NCBI RefSeq assembly: GCF_024362695.1
Contig: NC_065424.1
Coordinates: 1,338,786-1,402,785, forward strand
Source of the DNA: Pectinophora gossypiella
Lineage: Eukaryota; Arthropoda; Insecta; Lepidoptera; Gelechiidae
Direction: 5' to 3'
DNA length: 64,000 bases
A program made the position numbers and the translations under genes. The notes below the pieces were generated by a model. It searched no databases. It worked only from the letters and a program-made list of their open reading frames with translations, and had not been told where the DNA came from. Below are positions 1-11,726 of the stretch, piece after piece. Numbering within the stretch: the stretch's first letter is position 1; every line of letters starts with the position of its first letter.

Positions 1-79
1 TGATGTAATTTTCAGCGAATTAGAAAATGACAGAGGGTAATCATTAAGAGATATATGGAAATATATACCTTGTCTATCA

Positions 80-195
80 GTCTCATCACGGAATGGTAGC
101 CCCAAGATGGAAAAGACCAAACAAAAGGTGAGAAGACGATCTATCCAAAGGTTGGTGAAGGTCGCGGCCGCGAGAATTCTTTCGTGGCGCGGACT
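80..195 (+). pseudogene. LINE 3'-terminal coding remnant
   Basis: Broken frame with the pattern RPNKR-EDDLSK followed by KVAAARILSWRG, like the RRWxDDLxKVAGxxxxxxARDR tail of insect non-LTR retrotransposons. It has a stop and a frameshift. Too short for family assignment. Confidence 0.4.
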
Positions 196-207
196 ATATT
201 TAAAACC

Positions 208-350
208 TGCGGGCTTAGCACCGTAAGCGCGCGACTCTTTCTCGCCTCGACATGCGTCACCCGTCACTCTCACACAGTACTGCACTGAAAGTGACAGACG
301 ATCTCTGTCGCGGCGAGAAAGAGTCGCGTGCTTACGGTGCTAGGCCCGCT
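208..350. mobile_element. palindromic MITE-like element
   Basis: Inverted repeats of about 40 bases: left GGGCTTAGCACCGTAAGC at 211, right the complement of GGGCCTAGCACCGTAAGC ending at 347, followed in both arms by the GCGACTCTTTCTCGCC block. The interior is short. The target duplication is unclear. Confidence 0.65.
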
Positions 351-567
351 GGTATTATTAATGGCCTTCAGTTTGTAATAGGCCCGAAAAAGACGGAAGC
401 CAAAAAGACAAAAAATCTTTTATAAGTAAATCATAATACATTACGTAAGTGACGCTTAGACATAAGCTATGACGCTTCTAAACTTGGCCCTTTATTCGTA
501 ACATAGGTACCAAATTACATAAGTAATATGTTTTTTTTTGTATTATGTCGTCACCATTAGTTATGTG

Positions 568-778
568 CTGTTTACGGGAATGTTCCCACTCAGGGAACTT
601 TCCCGGCAATAAAAAGGCGCAAAACTTGAGTAAAAATTAAGAGCTTTATTACCAAACTTATAGGCTCATAGGACCAGTACTAGAAATGACAAATTTAAAA
701 AGAAAAACAGCCAGTGCATTTACTATTAAAGTTTTTACAACGGGAACATTACAATTTTGGGAATATTCCCGTGAACAG
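568..778. mobile_element. TIR element of about 210 bp
   Basis: Left end CTGTTTACGGGAATGTTCCC and right end complementary to CTGTTCACGGGAATATTCCC (18 of 20 match). A further GGGAAC block lies inside each arm. Non-coding, MITE-like; target site not resolved. Confidence 0.5.
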
Positions 779-1547
779 TAAATCACTGGTCACCATACAA
801 CTTCAATACACACAATGGTCAAAACCGCAGCAGTAATGGTAGCTATTAATCCCTAAAACTATTAACGCAATGTGCATCTTATGTCTACTGGATAATAGTA
901 GCTTTTTGTGCTTACGATTATGATTTGCAAGCTGGTAGATAAAAAAATCGACTCCAGTTTTGTTAACGGGCATTTGCATAAATACTCTGCTCTACGGAAA
1001 TGATTGTTTTCATATTGTTTTATTTTTTTTCTGGCTCTGGATACCTTCCCTTTTAAACCTACCTGTACCTTACAAAATATTTATAATCGTATTTTTTGTA
1101 GACAGTTACTAAAAAATCGGCATAAAATATTATTTAGTTCATAAGTTTTTAGTCCACCACAGTTAATTTACGAGAATAACAGAAACATATAAAACTAAAC
1201 GGGGGCATTAAAAGTCTTTACATAAATTCCCTCCTTTGGAAAGTTCCCTGTTTCCCCTGAACATTGGGCTGAGTTTTATTCTAGGTAGAAAAAAATGCAA
1301 GTCAAAATTACAAACATTGATCACCTCAATACTCGCTGCGTTTCTATTACCATGTGTGTTTTTATGTGTAATGTGGTCTTGTCCAAATGTAGGACAGATG
1401 ACTACAAGATAGTAATGTTAAGTAACATGACGACTTCAAGTACTTCATGGCTTGCCATTCGAATAAAATTAATTAATTCTCTCTCTTTTGTATAGTAACT
1501 ACCTATTTCTTAATTTTACTTGTAATCTTCTATCGTGAGGGTTGTTA
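779..1547. other. unassigned AT-rich stretch
   Basis: No supported gene. The 66-codon frame at 1295-1495 has no family features. No clear repeat family was recognised. Confidence 0.5.
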
Positions 1548-1600
1548 TTAAGCCGCCAAAGGCTCCTGACATGGCTCATGTAACGACTACGTACTGTTAG
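1548..1600 (-). repeat. SINE-A fragment (tail part)
   Basis: Carries the SINE-A segment 'attaagccgccaaaggctcc' with 'gacatggctcatgtaacgac', as in the tails of the full copies, in reverse orientation. Confidence 0.65.
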
Positions 1601-1721
1601 ATAGAAAACAATCGATCGATTTAATATCGACAGATACATCACTATGCTAATGAACGGCACAACACTAGCTTACGTACTTTGACAGATCTAATTCTTACCG
1701 TGCATATTTTTTTTTAAGTGG

Positions 1722-2218
1722 CACAAAGAGCCATGGAGTGTGCCTTGTTAGGCATCTCTCTCGTGGATCTCCTACCCAATGTAGATATCCGCCGAAAGAC
1801 GAAATTCTTTGACGCGGGTAGGCGAATCTGAAGTCTAAAGTGGAAGTGGGCCGGAGACTTGGCTAGACGCGTGACACGAGGATGGTCGGTGGACAAAGGC
1901 CATTACAGAACGGTGTCACCAGGTCGCATACAACCTATATCCGTAGAGAAGTAGATAAAATTGTATTGGCCACCCATCACCCAACCTTTCGCCCCGGGGG
2001 TTGGGTCATGACACCCGTAACCCCCCCCCCCCCCACATGAACCCATCCTGGATCCGCCCATGCACGAGAGTGGGTACATCCGCGGCCCGGTGGTAGGACG
2101 ATGTCGTTAAAACGGCGGGAAAGTTATGGATGAGGTTAGCGCAGGACAGGAAAGAGTGGTGGAAAATCGAGGAGACCTATACCCAGCTACCCAGCAGTGG
2201 GATAATGTGGCCTAATTG
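1722..2218 (+). pseudogene. LINE 3'-terminal coding remnant
   Basis: Conceptual translation has the tail of an insect endonuclease/RT LINE: AQRAMECALLGISLVDLLPN, then SLKWKWAGDLARRVT, then after a poly-C run LWMRLAQDRKEWWKIEETYT ending GIMWPN-stop and a short (gat)n tail. Stops and frameshifts show it is dead. It resembles the better-preserved fragment at 44195-44580 on the other strand. Confidence 0.8.
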
Positions 2219-2696
2219 ATGATGATGATGACTGTAGGTTTGCCTCAGATAGTATTAACTACTTGGCCGGACTAAAAATCTTAAAAAGTCGGCTATAAGT
2301 ACAGGTTTTAGAAGGGTCATTCGACTGTCGTAACACTTGATTTTTCAAACAAATGGTACATAATTTTCATATAAGGTTTCATTGGATGTCTGCGTTGATG
2401 ATCTTTTTCATAGTGATAGAAAAAAAGATGTTTTAAGTATAGCCACATTCTGGCCAGATTCGATTAGTTTTTGTATGGACCACAAAATAAATTGAAGTAA
2501 TTTAAAAGCGAGGTTTTAATAAACCCTGTGGTTTTGGTATCTCATTTATTTATTTTTTTATAGCTACGTCTTTTGTTTCGTGATTTCCGTTATTTTATGT
2601 AGTTTTATTGTTGATTATCACTTATGTTCCATTGGGTAATTTCCTAGGTCAAAGATAAGTTATTTAATTCTGATTACTAAATCGAAGAAGATAGAA

Positions 2697-3022
2697 GACG
2701 GCTTCTGTGGTCCAATGGTTGAGCGTTGTGCTCATGATCCGGAGGTCCCGGGGTCGAATCCCGGTGGGGCAAATCACAAAAATCTCTTTGTGATCCCTAG
2801 TTTAGTTAGGACGTTGCAGGCTGATCACCTGATTGTCCAGAAGTAAGATGATCCGTGCTTCGGAAGGCACGTTAAGCCGTTGGTCCCGGTTATTTAAGTA
2901 CGTAGTCTAGTCGTTACTTGTGTCACGTCAGGGGCCTTTGGCGGCTCAATAAAATCCTGACACCAGGGTTGATGAGGTTGGTCATCCACCTATCAACCCA
3001 CACGATAAGAAGAAGAAGAATA
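2697..3022 (+). mobile_element. SINE-A, full-length
   Basis: tRNA-like head with A box (tggtccaatggttgagcg) and B box (gggtcgaatcccgg), then 'cactttgtgatccctag'-type body, the shared central block (gtgcttcggaaggcacgtta), the 'caggggcctttggcggctca' segment and an (aag)n tail. A pol III SINE mobilised by a partner LINE is inferred. Confidence 0.88.
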
Positions 3023-3206
3023 AAGACAGATCTAAAGGTGACAAAAAATATATATTTAACTTATTTATGAATTTTAATAAAAGAAAATGTACTTAATAAT
3101 AAGTGCGACATCTCGTCACATTTTCTATGACGTCACAGGTTGCGTTTTCATACAAATTCCATGGTAGTTTCGTCTTTTGACGTTTATTAAAAAGAAACTG
3201 ATTTGA

Positions 3207-3370
3207 CTAGGGGGGTTAAAATGGCCACATCGAAGCAATTCATCTAAAAAAGCAATATTGTAATTTGACATTTGCGCATATAAAAGTAAGTGCGCAATGC
3301 AAACAAATGTCAAACATCAATATTGCTTTCTTAGATGAACTGCTTTTATGTGGCCTTTTTAACCCCCTAG
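3207..3370. mobile_element. MITE family D, full copy
   Basis: Nearly perfect hairpin. Ends CTAGGGGGGTTAAAATGGCC and the complement CTAGGGGGTTAAAAAGGCC, each followed by CACAT..AGCA.TTCATCTAA and AGCAATATTG. The loop has 'atgcgcaatgcaaa'-type sequence. Non-coding. Further copies lie at 14885, 33446, 36093, 38357, 39129 and 48078. Confidence 0.85.
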
Positions 3371-3592
3371 TTGGAAACTAGCCTATTTACAGAAAGGAAA
3401 TCCATTTAGGTACGAATCAGCATACCTACAGAAATAAGGTATAAAGTGTTACAAAGTAGAATGATAAATATATTTTTTGACGAGATTTATTTTAGGTTTC
3501 CCCTTCATGACATTTTGAAATTTGGTTGGAGTTCAAAAAGATGCGCACACAAAAAGATTTTGTGTCATCTTAAGGGGAATAAATGCTAATGA

Positions 3593-3780
3593 GAAGTAGC
3601 CCAAGTGAGAAGAAGCCCAAGTGAGAAGTAGCCAAAATGAGAAGTTGCCAAAATGAGAAGTTGCCATAATGAGAAGTAGTCCATTTGCGAGTCGGTTGCC
3701 AAAATGAGAAGTTGCCAAAATGAGAAGTTGCCATAATGAGAAGTAGTCCATTTGCGAGTCGGTTGCCATAATGAGAATGA
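3593..3780. repeat. minisatellite with 66-bp higher-order unit
   Basis: Tandem array of about 15-16-base units (ccaaaatgagaagttg and variants) arranged in a 66-base higher-order period: 'agtagtccatttgcgagtcg' recurs at 3676 and 3742. It produces a repetitive minus-strand frame that is not a gene. Confidence 0.88.
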
Positions 3781-4189
3781 GCCCTAATACGCCTTATTCA
3801 TTTTTTTTGATAAAAATAACTTAGTCGACAAATCAAATCAACTCAATTTATTTGCATAACACATAACATTACGTAAGTATAGACTAAAATAGCATTCTGA
3901 ATGTCATTGAACAAAAAGGCTGTGTAAAATGACGACATTATGGGTGTCCAGTTAACAGTAAACCGAACTGTTAACTGTTGTACCCACCAATAACAACCGA
4001 GAAACATTTGACTTACAACGCAGGGTTATTTCGATGCAGGGCTGGATTTAGGGGTGCTACGAGGACCCTTTCATTCGAGGCAAATCTACAATAACTCATG
4101 TAGAAAAGGATCATCTATCTATATGACCCGAAGTTTTGTAGAAGTCTAGTGTAGTGTCTCGAAAGACGTAATAATATTCGAATATACGA
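3781..4189. other. unassigned stretch
   Basis: No gene. A small inverted repeat (cagttaacagt / aactgttaactg) lies near 3950-3985. Confidence 0.5.
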
Positions 4190-4415
4190 TCCCGATTACT
4201 CTAGCCATAGAGATGGCTATCTATGGAGATTGCGACAACAAACACTTCAGGACCCCGATGCCGACCGCGCCGGCGCGGCATAGTCGACGATTTCACTCAT
4301 TCATCGCTTATCGCTATCGATTAATTATTTCAAATTAATATTTGAGATTAGAGGATAATTCTCAGGCTCAGGTCTGTTGCGGCAAATCTACAATAAGTCA
4401 CGCCAAAAAAAAAGT
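4190..4415 (+). mobile_element. retroposon E, degraded copy
   Basis: Holds the E segments 'acacttcaggaccccgatgc', 'gcttatcgctatcga' and the 3' end 'ggcaaatctacaataagtca' followed by poly(A). The middle is shortened. Confidence 0.75.
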
Positions 4416-6043
4416 GAACTGATGAATGATTCCGATGAAAGAAGATCGGCGACCAAATTACCCGTAGGAATGAGGATGTTTTTCCAGTTATTAGGTCGCT
4501 AAGGTCGATTGATTCTTTCAAATATAATCCTCTCAGCGACCCCCTGAGCCGATCTTGTCCATTTGGGCATACAGACTGATAACCCAGGGCCAAATATCCC
4601 TGAATCCATCTCTGGCGTGGTTCTCAACTCATGGAATGTTGGTGGGTTGTTACCCCATATTTACAAACATGAGTTGCCGACCCGCTTCCTCCGTTTCTAC
4701 TTAATGGTAAACCATTCATGTCTCTGAATACTGGTCATTGTATCACTAGGCACTATTATACGTATTATTTTGAATGCACTGCTGAACTGGGAGTAAAGGA
4801 AAAGTGAAGTGAGAAGTGAGGGTTGTGAAGTGAAGTGTGTGTGGGTGAAGTGCGAGTGTGTTTAGTTGCTTAGCATCTACTATATTGAATTGTATTGTGG
4901 TTTATCTATTTATTCGTATATTATGTAGACGTAATAAAAGTAACTCGACTGAGGGATTCAAATACAGGACCTCTGGTTTGATGATCAAGATTATCATCAT
5001 CCTCCTGCCCCACTCTTAGTGGGGTCGGCAACATGTATCCTTTTTCCATTCATCTCTGCCAGTCACCTTAGTACTCACTCATTCCTTTTACGCTCAATCC
5101 CGTGTCTGTTTCGATTGGTCGTCAAGGTAATAAATAATATGTAATGTATAGAGTAAGGTGGCTATATGTAATACACAGAGCCTCACGAAAAAACTCTACA
5201 TCAATCGTAACAAGACACTCATGTTTTCCATCAATGTAGTTGCGAAGAATTTCTCCGGTTATCAGTCGTGCTGCACGATTGACTTCCACAAAGTAACACT
5301 TTCTTTACTAACCTACTCCACAATTCTTTGATATTATTGTAAGTACTTATTAATGTGTGACTCAGAGGATTTCCACAGGTGTAAGAGTAGACGGAAATCA
5401 ATTTGACAAGATCTTGTGGTGTTAGATATTTGTGTCTCAAGTATCAAGATTCGTTTGATGAACTTTCTGGTGAGATGGTAACCAATCTCCACAAGTTACT
5501 CGCAAAATGTCTATCGATCGCATAACGTCAAGATTTCTGTCTTAAGGGATGAAAGGGGCATTCTGCGAAAGAACATAAAATAATGCCTGCTGCTGTCATA
5601 GCTGGCGAGGAGTGGGTGCCTACCTACAGGCGTGATGATATGACTAATTTACGCAGAATTTCCAGAACAGTTAAATGTATGAAATAGTGTAATCTAAGCC
5701 CGATTCCCATTCCAATAAGCCTTCAAATCCACATCTTAATATTACAAAGTTATCTCTAGAAAATAAGCAATTTAGAAACATGAGAATTCAGTAATAAGTA
5801 TGCAAAATTTGAAGTACTAAGCACACAATTTTATGGGCGATAGTTTCAGTCGATAATTTGTAGTTGCTGGTTTTCAATAAACTTGAATAAAAATTATCTT
5901 AAGCATTTGAATTTTTCAATCATGTTATGTTACTTGCAGTAAATTCGGATTTCGGATGGATGTAACTAAGTATTTAATTTTTCAACGAATTTCAATTCTG
6001 TTTTCACATTTGTTATCATTATGTAACTAATATAACATAAGTT
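4416..6043. other. unassigned stretch
   Basis: No supported gene. A GA/GT-rich low-complexity patch lies at about 4785-4865. Short frames at 4348-4593 and 5231-5440 (minus) have no recognisable motif. Confidence 0.5.
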
Positions 6044-6180
6044 CACGGCTCTATCCCAATTGGAGTCAGAGGTACATCCATCACAAGATGAACTAAGTAC
6101 CCTCGCCTCATCGAGCTTTTTGTTAGACTGTGATGAGCCGTATTCCGTATTGCCGTCTATAATGGTCGAGCCAACTGTGT
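6044..6180 (-). repeat. repeat M copy
   Basis: Reverse copy of a segment also at 17895-17998, 39680-39827 and 55620-55785, recognisable by 'ccaattggg', 'atggatgta'-type and 'gtcgagccaactgtgtta' blocks. Origin unknown. Confidence 0.6.
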
Positions 6181-6992
6181 TACTGGAAACTGCACTGATT
6201 TATATTTATTTGCAACTATAATGAAAAACGGATATTTTTTGAAACTTAGTTACTAAACTACCCTATTAAAAATGGTAATTGGACTATTAACAGCGTGTGT
6301 GGATAAATGATTAGCGACGCTGATTCTAATTCGTTACAGTTCTATTAATATTGAAATCTGCCAAGTTAGTAAGAATGCGAAAATTACTTCGTTCCATGAT
6401 GGTAAATTGTTATTATGAATAAGGAGAATCATGGACCATTTCTTTATTATGTAAATATAGTCTTTAAATACCTATTTTATTATATTATTTAATGGACATA
6501 GATAAAAACACTTGTAAAATATTCCATGCTGCTTTAACATTAAGAATGGTGCCAATCAGGCAGACACAAACTTATTTTTTATTTAGTTTGACAGTTCCTA
6601 AACTAGCTCTGTCTCTTTCTTGCACTTATCGGAAGTAAAAGAGGGACCTATTTTTAAAAAAGATAAACCAAATAAAAAAGTTATTATTTATTTTTCAATT
6701 AACGTCGGAAAAAAAATATTAATGTAATTGATTGTTACCTTATTAAACATTTGATGACGTGTCGAACAGTTAAATTTAATAGTTAACTATATAAAGTACG
6801 TGAATTCAAAAATAAAATAAAGAAGTATCTCTATGTAGCACATGGAACGCAATAAATATTTTTTAAATGTCAATTGATTAATTATTTATGCTTAAGTAGG
6901 TACCTCATGTGTGTGTACTTCCTGTCCTATTCTTGTACTGTATTCTAAGAATTAAACCTGAGGGTTACGGAAAAAGGAAAATGAATGCTTAC
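6181..6992. other. AT-rich unassigned stretch, downstream of putative exon
   Basis: No gene or repeat family recognised. If the exon at 6993-7145 is real this is intron. Confidence 0.45.
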
Positions 6993-7145
6993 CCATAATG
7001 GCCATGAGGAATTGGTTGACAAGGGCGCCATCTTTGATTCGCACGAACCATCCCGGAAGTAGGGCGAGCATGGCTTGTAACTTCCGGTCTATGTCGGTAC
7101 TAGGCTGCTAGTGAAGCATTGTTTGATAACTCCCTGTTGTGGTGT
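6993..7145 (-). CDS. putative exon of an unidentified minus-strand gene
   Basis: On the minus strand a good acceptor (ctctcttgtcctcag) at 7146 is followed by 153 bases ending in a strong donor (ATGG|gtaagc). One frame from the ATG at 7069-7071 (context CAAGCCATG) reads MLALLPGWFVRIKDGALVNQ and runs open into the donor, leaving phase 1 after 26 codons. An upstream ATG-CTT-CAC-TAG in the same exon would be a tiny upstream ORF. Base composition is less AT-rich than the surroundings. I do not recognise the protein, and no following exon could be identified further left. Confidence 0.4.
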
Positions 7146-7205
7146 CTGAGGACAAGAGAGTATTGTTAGAGAATTAATTAATTGGGATATTATAAATAAT
7201 ATAAA

Positions 7206-7380
7206 CAGCCAATACGAGATGTTAGTCACTTCGTAACGAATACTGAGGGGTATGATTCAGATCATGATTCGGCGTTGATATCCAGTGGAATTTTCTGTAG
7301 CAAAGGTATCGAAATGAAAATAATTAAAAAATACACTAATAATTTTATGATTCTTCCGACAGGAAACTTCAATTCATATA
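7206..7380 (+). mobile_element. MITE family J, left half
   Basis: Begins 'gatgttagtcacttcgtaacgaatactgagg' like the J terminus and continues with 'gatatccagtggaattttc'. The right terminus is missing; a SINE-B tail fragment (7384-7430, reverse) follows. Confidence 0.65.
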
Positions 7381-7439
7381 TTCAACAACCTGTATACATC
7401 CCACTGCTGGACACAGGCTTCCCCACAATGGATCGCACT

Positions 7440-8138
7440 GATTAATAATGGGAATATATTTGTGAGCTTAGGTTATGTTATGTAAAATACAATTAAACCT
7501 CTTTGGTTCCAAGATATATAAAATACTAGATAGATAAAATACTTTACTGAGCACAATGGACACAAAATACAGAGATAAGGACAACATACTATACTTACAG
7601 AAAAACACAATAGGGGCTTTTATTTCTAACTATTTTAAATACTTAAACTTATAAGTAGCGATCTATAAGATATGAAGCTTTTAACTTTATTGGGTAAGGT
7701 CAAACAGGTTTCTTTGCTAAGCTAAGCAATGTATCAGTATGGTCTGTTTACAATCACCACATGACATTGGCAACCATCAATGTCAAGTCAACCTCTATAC
7801 CTGTAGCAACTTGGTTTACTAAGGCTAGTTTTCCAACTAGTCAAATCAGTTACTTTTTACTAAGCGTCAAAACATAACATCACTACGGAATTTGTATGAA
7901 AAAACACACTGGGACTTCATAGAAAATCGTGACAAAATGTCGGAGATATTACGGTTTTCTTGATTAAAATTCATAAATAAGGAAATAGTTAGTCGGCCCC
8001 AGAAACCCATCAGTGCTCATTTGACCGGCCAAGTAGTATTAAGTCATTTGTTGTTATTAATGTTCCTCAAATTTCCGTGGTATTTTTGTAAGAGGTTTTT
8101 TTATATCATTTAAATGTGCCGGAAACGACTAAAATGTA
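7440..8138. other. unassigned stretch with an E fragment
   Basis: No gene. A short E-like piece ('ccggccaagtagta') lies at about 7990-8045. Confidence 0.5.
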
Positions 8139-8280
8139 CAGTCATGAGCAATATCATGTACTCACTTCAGAACCCTGTCGCACTAACATATTCGACATTT
8201 AATGAGACTTACGGTTTAATTTGTCAAAAAAGTTAATGTGACATGGTTTCAAAGTGTATACATATTAGTACTCGTGACCG
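8139..8280 (+). mobile_element. MITE family F at a TA target
   Basis: About 142 bp between TA dinucleotides, ends CAGTCATGAGCAATATCATG and the complement of CGGTCACGAGTACTAATATG. The interior has 'gacatttaatgagacttacg' and 'gttaatgtgacatggt'. TA target and TIR suggest a Tc1/mariner-type MITE. Eight copies are in the window. Confidence 0.85.
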
Positions 8281-9125
8281 TACTTACCTGGTTTCAACTG
8301 GCTACAGGTGACTTATTGCCTATCTGTCAGGTTTCAAGTCACTTGACAGATAGTTTTTGTTTATTTTGTGAAATGTGACGTCACACTAAGCTCAATCATG
8401 GCCGCCCGTGTTTCAGGTCTTGTAATAAACAGATAAAAAAATCGCATTCTTATTTTGTAATAATTTTTATATTTTTAAATATTTAAAAATCATCTTAATA
8501 AAAATACTATTAGATAATTATCGTTAAATGATAAACTACCATATCCGGCATGTTTCACAATTATTTTATTGTTATAACTATCAAGTAGCCAATTGTGAAT
8601 ATGGATCAATTGTGATTATGAATAAAGAATTGTATTGAATTGAAATGAATTGATCAGCAGAAATTCTCATTTCGTCCATTAGGATCCCCTAACTCGATCC
8701 CCCAGGGGTTCCCCGTGAACTTATCGGTTCATCAGAATCTTCTTAAACAAAAATAAGTATAAAAAGATACGGTCATTCTGAGTCCGATTTATATTATAAA
8801 AATACGTATAATGTCTAAAATTATATCTACATAATATTTGTATATAGTCTTTAATATCTATTCTTAATAACACTTTGTCATGTCATTTAAGTTATTATTT
8901 TAACTATAGACTATAGCTGCAGCATTGTATGTGATTATTGTGTTTATAGAACTAATTAAACAGTTAAAGGCATTCATTTTATAGTATCATACAGTTAAAT
9001 AAGGTTCCTTGTGATGGTAAGAACTAGATTTTTATATTATGGAATATCAGAGCTATAGAAGTGTGGTGGGGTATGTTAGCTATTTTTTGGAGGTATAAAA
9101 CTAGAAGCTCAATTGTAGTTGGCAG
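8281..9125. other. unassigned AT-rich stretch
   Basis: No gene. A 10-base inverted repeat (ctatctgtca / tgacagatag) lies at about 8311-8354. Confidence 0.5.
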
Positions 9126-9876
9126 CACTGTTGAGTTTTCCTAAATTTTGACAGTTCTCCATACATAAAATGTGGGACAACATGATACAAAGACAACTGT
9201 TATAATTTCGACTTCATTTTCCGATGAGTACTCAATTGAAGTGGTGCTTACGCTGGGATCAACAGAAATCAGAATCATCTATTCAACGTAATTATCATGG
9301 ATAAACTTGTTGAAGATCAATGTAACATTTTTTAATTTACGTCATTTCGCAAGGTGTTATGGCTGAGGAGAAGAAATGACAAGAAACTGCAACAGCAACA
9401 CATCTTTTAAAAACCAATGAGGGTATACATTACAAGTTATTTAATAACTAGAGGAACACATTCAATACCAGACATTGTTATCATTTACGTAGTTATTAAT
9501 CTTATAATAAGCTTTTACATAAAGTAAGCTTCACATGAGCAACAAACTGAAGGATGAGTTACGAAAAAGAAAAGCCATCAGTTGGAAAAAGGCAGTTGTG
9601 GTTGAAAATAAGATTTTCCAAGTTTTCTTCTTACCGATCTTTAGGGAATATAAAGCCCCGATTCCTGTCCCTTTCTTTTTCGGCGTATAAGAAAATGACA
9701 GGTATAACTTAAAATAAAATTAGATAGTGTCGACAGGAATCAGCACCGATATAACACTATGATTGTTCAGTTAATCACTGCGCAAAGGGTTATAGTGTAA
9801 AAATATAAGCAAAACAATGTGTTTGTTTACTGAAATAGTGTGGGGAACTGTCGAAATTTAAGAACACTCAACAGTG
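9126..9876. mobile_element. TIR element of about 750 bp with nested family I piece
   Basis: Left end CACTGTTGAGTTTTCCTAAA with TTTTGACAGTTCTCC, right end the complement of CACTGTTGAGTGTTCTTAAA with TTTCGACAGTTCCCC. The interior has no coding frame. A 98-bp family I fragment (9651-9748) is nested in it. The CACTGTTG-type end is hAT-like, but no 8-bp target duplication was found. Confidence 0.6.
9651..9748. mobile_element. MITE family I, deletion derivative
   Basis: Starts 'gccccgattcctg' and ends 'cgacaggaatcagcac', with 'aagaaaatgacaggtataac' between: the two ends of family I with most of the middle missing. Confidence 0.7.
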
Positions 9877-10138
9877 TAATATCGATGGATGGGGATGGAT
9901 GTAATAACAGTGTAGTATGAGGTTAGGCAGATGACCACCTCCTAAACATAAAAGAAGCAAATGAGTGCGAAATAAAAGCAATTAGTAGGTTTTACTTGAG
10001 TTTATTCACCAGAAAACCTTAAAAAGCTATAAAAAGGATCCTCTTTCAATAATCCGCAGACTGAAGAAAATACGACATTACAACAGTAGCGACACCTGAT
10101 GGGAGAAATAGGGATTTTTTATCCTCTTTGTTATGCGA
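9877..10138. other. unassigned stretch
   Basis: No gene or named repeat recognised. Confidence 0.5.
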
Positions 10139-10164
10139 AGACTACGAATAAATAATATATTTAT

Positions 10165-10211
<47 letters not shown>

Positions 10212-10231
10212 TATAATATATTTATTCGTAG
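10139..10231. repeat. hairpin around an (AT)n microsatellite
   Basis: Inverted arms ctacgaataaata / tatttattcgtag flank an (at)n run of about 37 bases (10168-10206). Could be a small palindromic MITE in which the AT run has expanded. Confidence 0.75.
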
Positions 10232-10826
10232 TGCTAAGATGTAACTTATTATAGGGTTGCCTCATATGGCATTCACCACTCAAAATGGCATGAAAAAAAT
10301 CTAATAGGCCTAATAAAGGCTATTTATAAAACGCAATAATGTAAGTTAGAACCTAATCAAAATTCTTTGTTTAATGATTCCTATACCAATCATTCTGCAA
10401 TAATTATAATGTTTATGTTAACATACTATTGTACGCATGCGCGATAAACGCCTTATTATTACATTACGACATGTCCACGTTATGCCACACTATTGATTGT
10501 GATTGAGAATGATTAATAATGCTTATATATTACTTACTTACATTTCAATAATTGCTCATGCTGCAATCTATGAAATTGTACTTATAATATATGTGCGTTT
10601 TTTGACAGGTAAGGTCGGTCATTCACTTTACAACCTATACGAGAGTAGAAGACAGCAAGCAATCATCAGGTGACTTGTGTCTCTGTTCATTCCGTTAGCG
10701 ATTACGGGCGTGAGTTGTGTGCCTCTAGGGTTGCTAGATCGAAAATTCTAAATATTTGTATAACATTTATATATATATATATATGTCGGGATTTTGGAAT
10801 AGTTGTCTGGAGAAAATAAATAAACA
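10232..10826. other. unassigned AT-rich stretch
   Basis: No gene. A short (at)n run lies at about 10769-10782. Confidence 0.5.
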
Positions 10827-11216
10827 GGGTGTTAGTGACATCGTAACGAATACTAACGGGAATGATTCATACTAAGTAGAATATCCTGTCGGAAAATTCA
10901 TGCCTTATTTTTTTTACCTAGTGTTTTTTTATTATTTCAATTCCACATTTTTGCGTCGGAAACCACTTGATATCAACTCGGAAACATGGTCTGAATCATC
11001 CCTCAAAGTTTTCGTTACGTGCTTCGGAGGGCACGTTAAGCCGTCGGTCCCGGCTATTAGCCGTAAAAACACCTTCACCAACCCGCAGTGGAGCAGCGTG
11101 GTGGAGTATGCTCCATACCCCCTCCGGTTGATTGAGGGGAGGCCTGTGCCCAGCAGTGGGACGTATATAGGCAGTTTATGTTTATGTTTATGTATGTCAC
11201 TAACAACCTGTTTATT
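10827..11216 (+). mobile_element. MITE family J interrupted by a SINE-B
   Basis: Left end CAGGGTGTTAGTGACATCGT at 10827; the right end reads 'tatgtcactaacaacctg' near 11216. The right arm is split after 'ttttcgttac' by a 5'-truncated SINE-B at about 11019-11190. A 106-codon frame runs across the junction and is an accident of the two repeats. Confidence 0.8.
11019..11190 (+). mobile_element. SINE-B, 5'-truncated, nested in J
   Basis: Starts in the central block (gtgcttcggagggcacgtta) and continues through 'cacctcc/ttcaccaacccgcagtgg', 'ctccataccccctccggttg' and 'cccagcagtgggacgtatat' to a (tttatg)n tail. Confidence 0.85.
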
Positions 11217-11219
11217 ATG

Positions 11220-11726
11220 AATTAAAATTTTAAAGTCTATTTTATAAAATACGTAATAAATCTATCTTCATAAAACAAAAAATAAAATAGTTCTGAAATA
11301 TTTTTTTACGTTTAGTAGTAAGTAGATGACTCCACCAATTCGTAAGTGAACCTAGTGTGATTGGCCGGACAAATACAATGCTCTGCGCTCTGCGCCTGCC
11401 GTTTCCAAATTATTATTGTTCCAAAGCGATTTCTCGGGAGATTTCGATATTAGCTGGGAGTCTTGACATCACTCGTCATTTCGGTAAAATCCAGTTGAGT
11501 CCCGACCATCTGGCAACCCTATCTGTCTGTCTGTAAAACATTTTACACCATGTATACCTACCTACCTAATTAACAGTTGCTATGATCATGCGAGCTTCTG
11601 CACGTGATAGTGTGGATACTATCAATAGCACATAATACGATTCGCATGTTAAATAGTGTTTATTATTCCAACTATTTATTATACTGGGCCACACACGGTC
11701 AATGCATGGTTAGATATCAAAGGACG
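11220..11726. other. unassigned stretch
   Basis: No gene or named repeat recognised. Confidence 0.5.

Noticed and set aside
163..179. Adjacent NotI-like and EcoRI-like sites suggesting vector
   Set aside because: They lie inside a LINE-like coding remnant and no polylinker or vector sequence surrounds them; chance is the simpler explanation.
3533..3769. Minus-strand frame rich in HFGN / ATS repeats
   Set aside because: Product of the 3593-3780 minisatellite; the periodic peptide follows the DNA repeat.
3593..3780. CRISPR-like array
   Set aside because: The repeats are contiguous with no unique spacers, and the DNA is from an animal.
10900..11220. 106-codon plus-strand frame
   Set aside because: It crosses the junction of a J element and a SINE-B and is explained by them.
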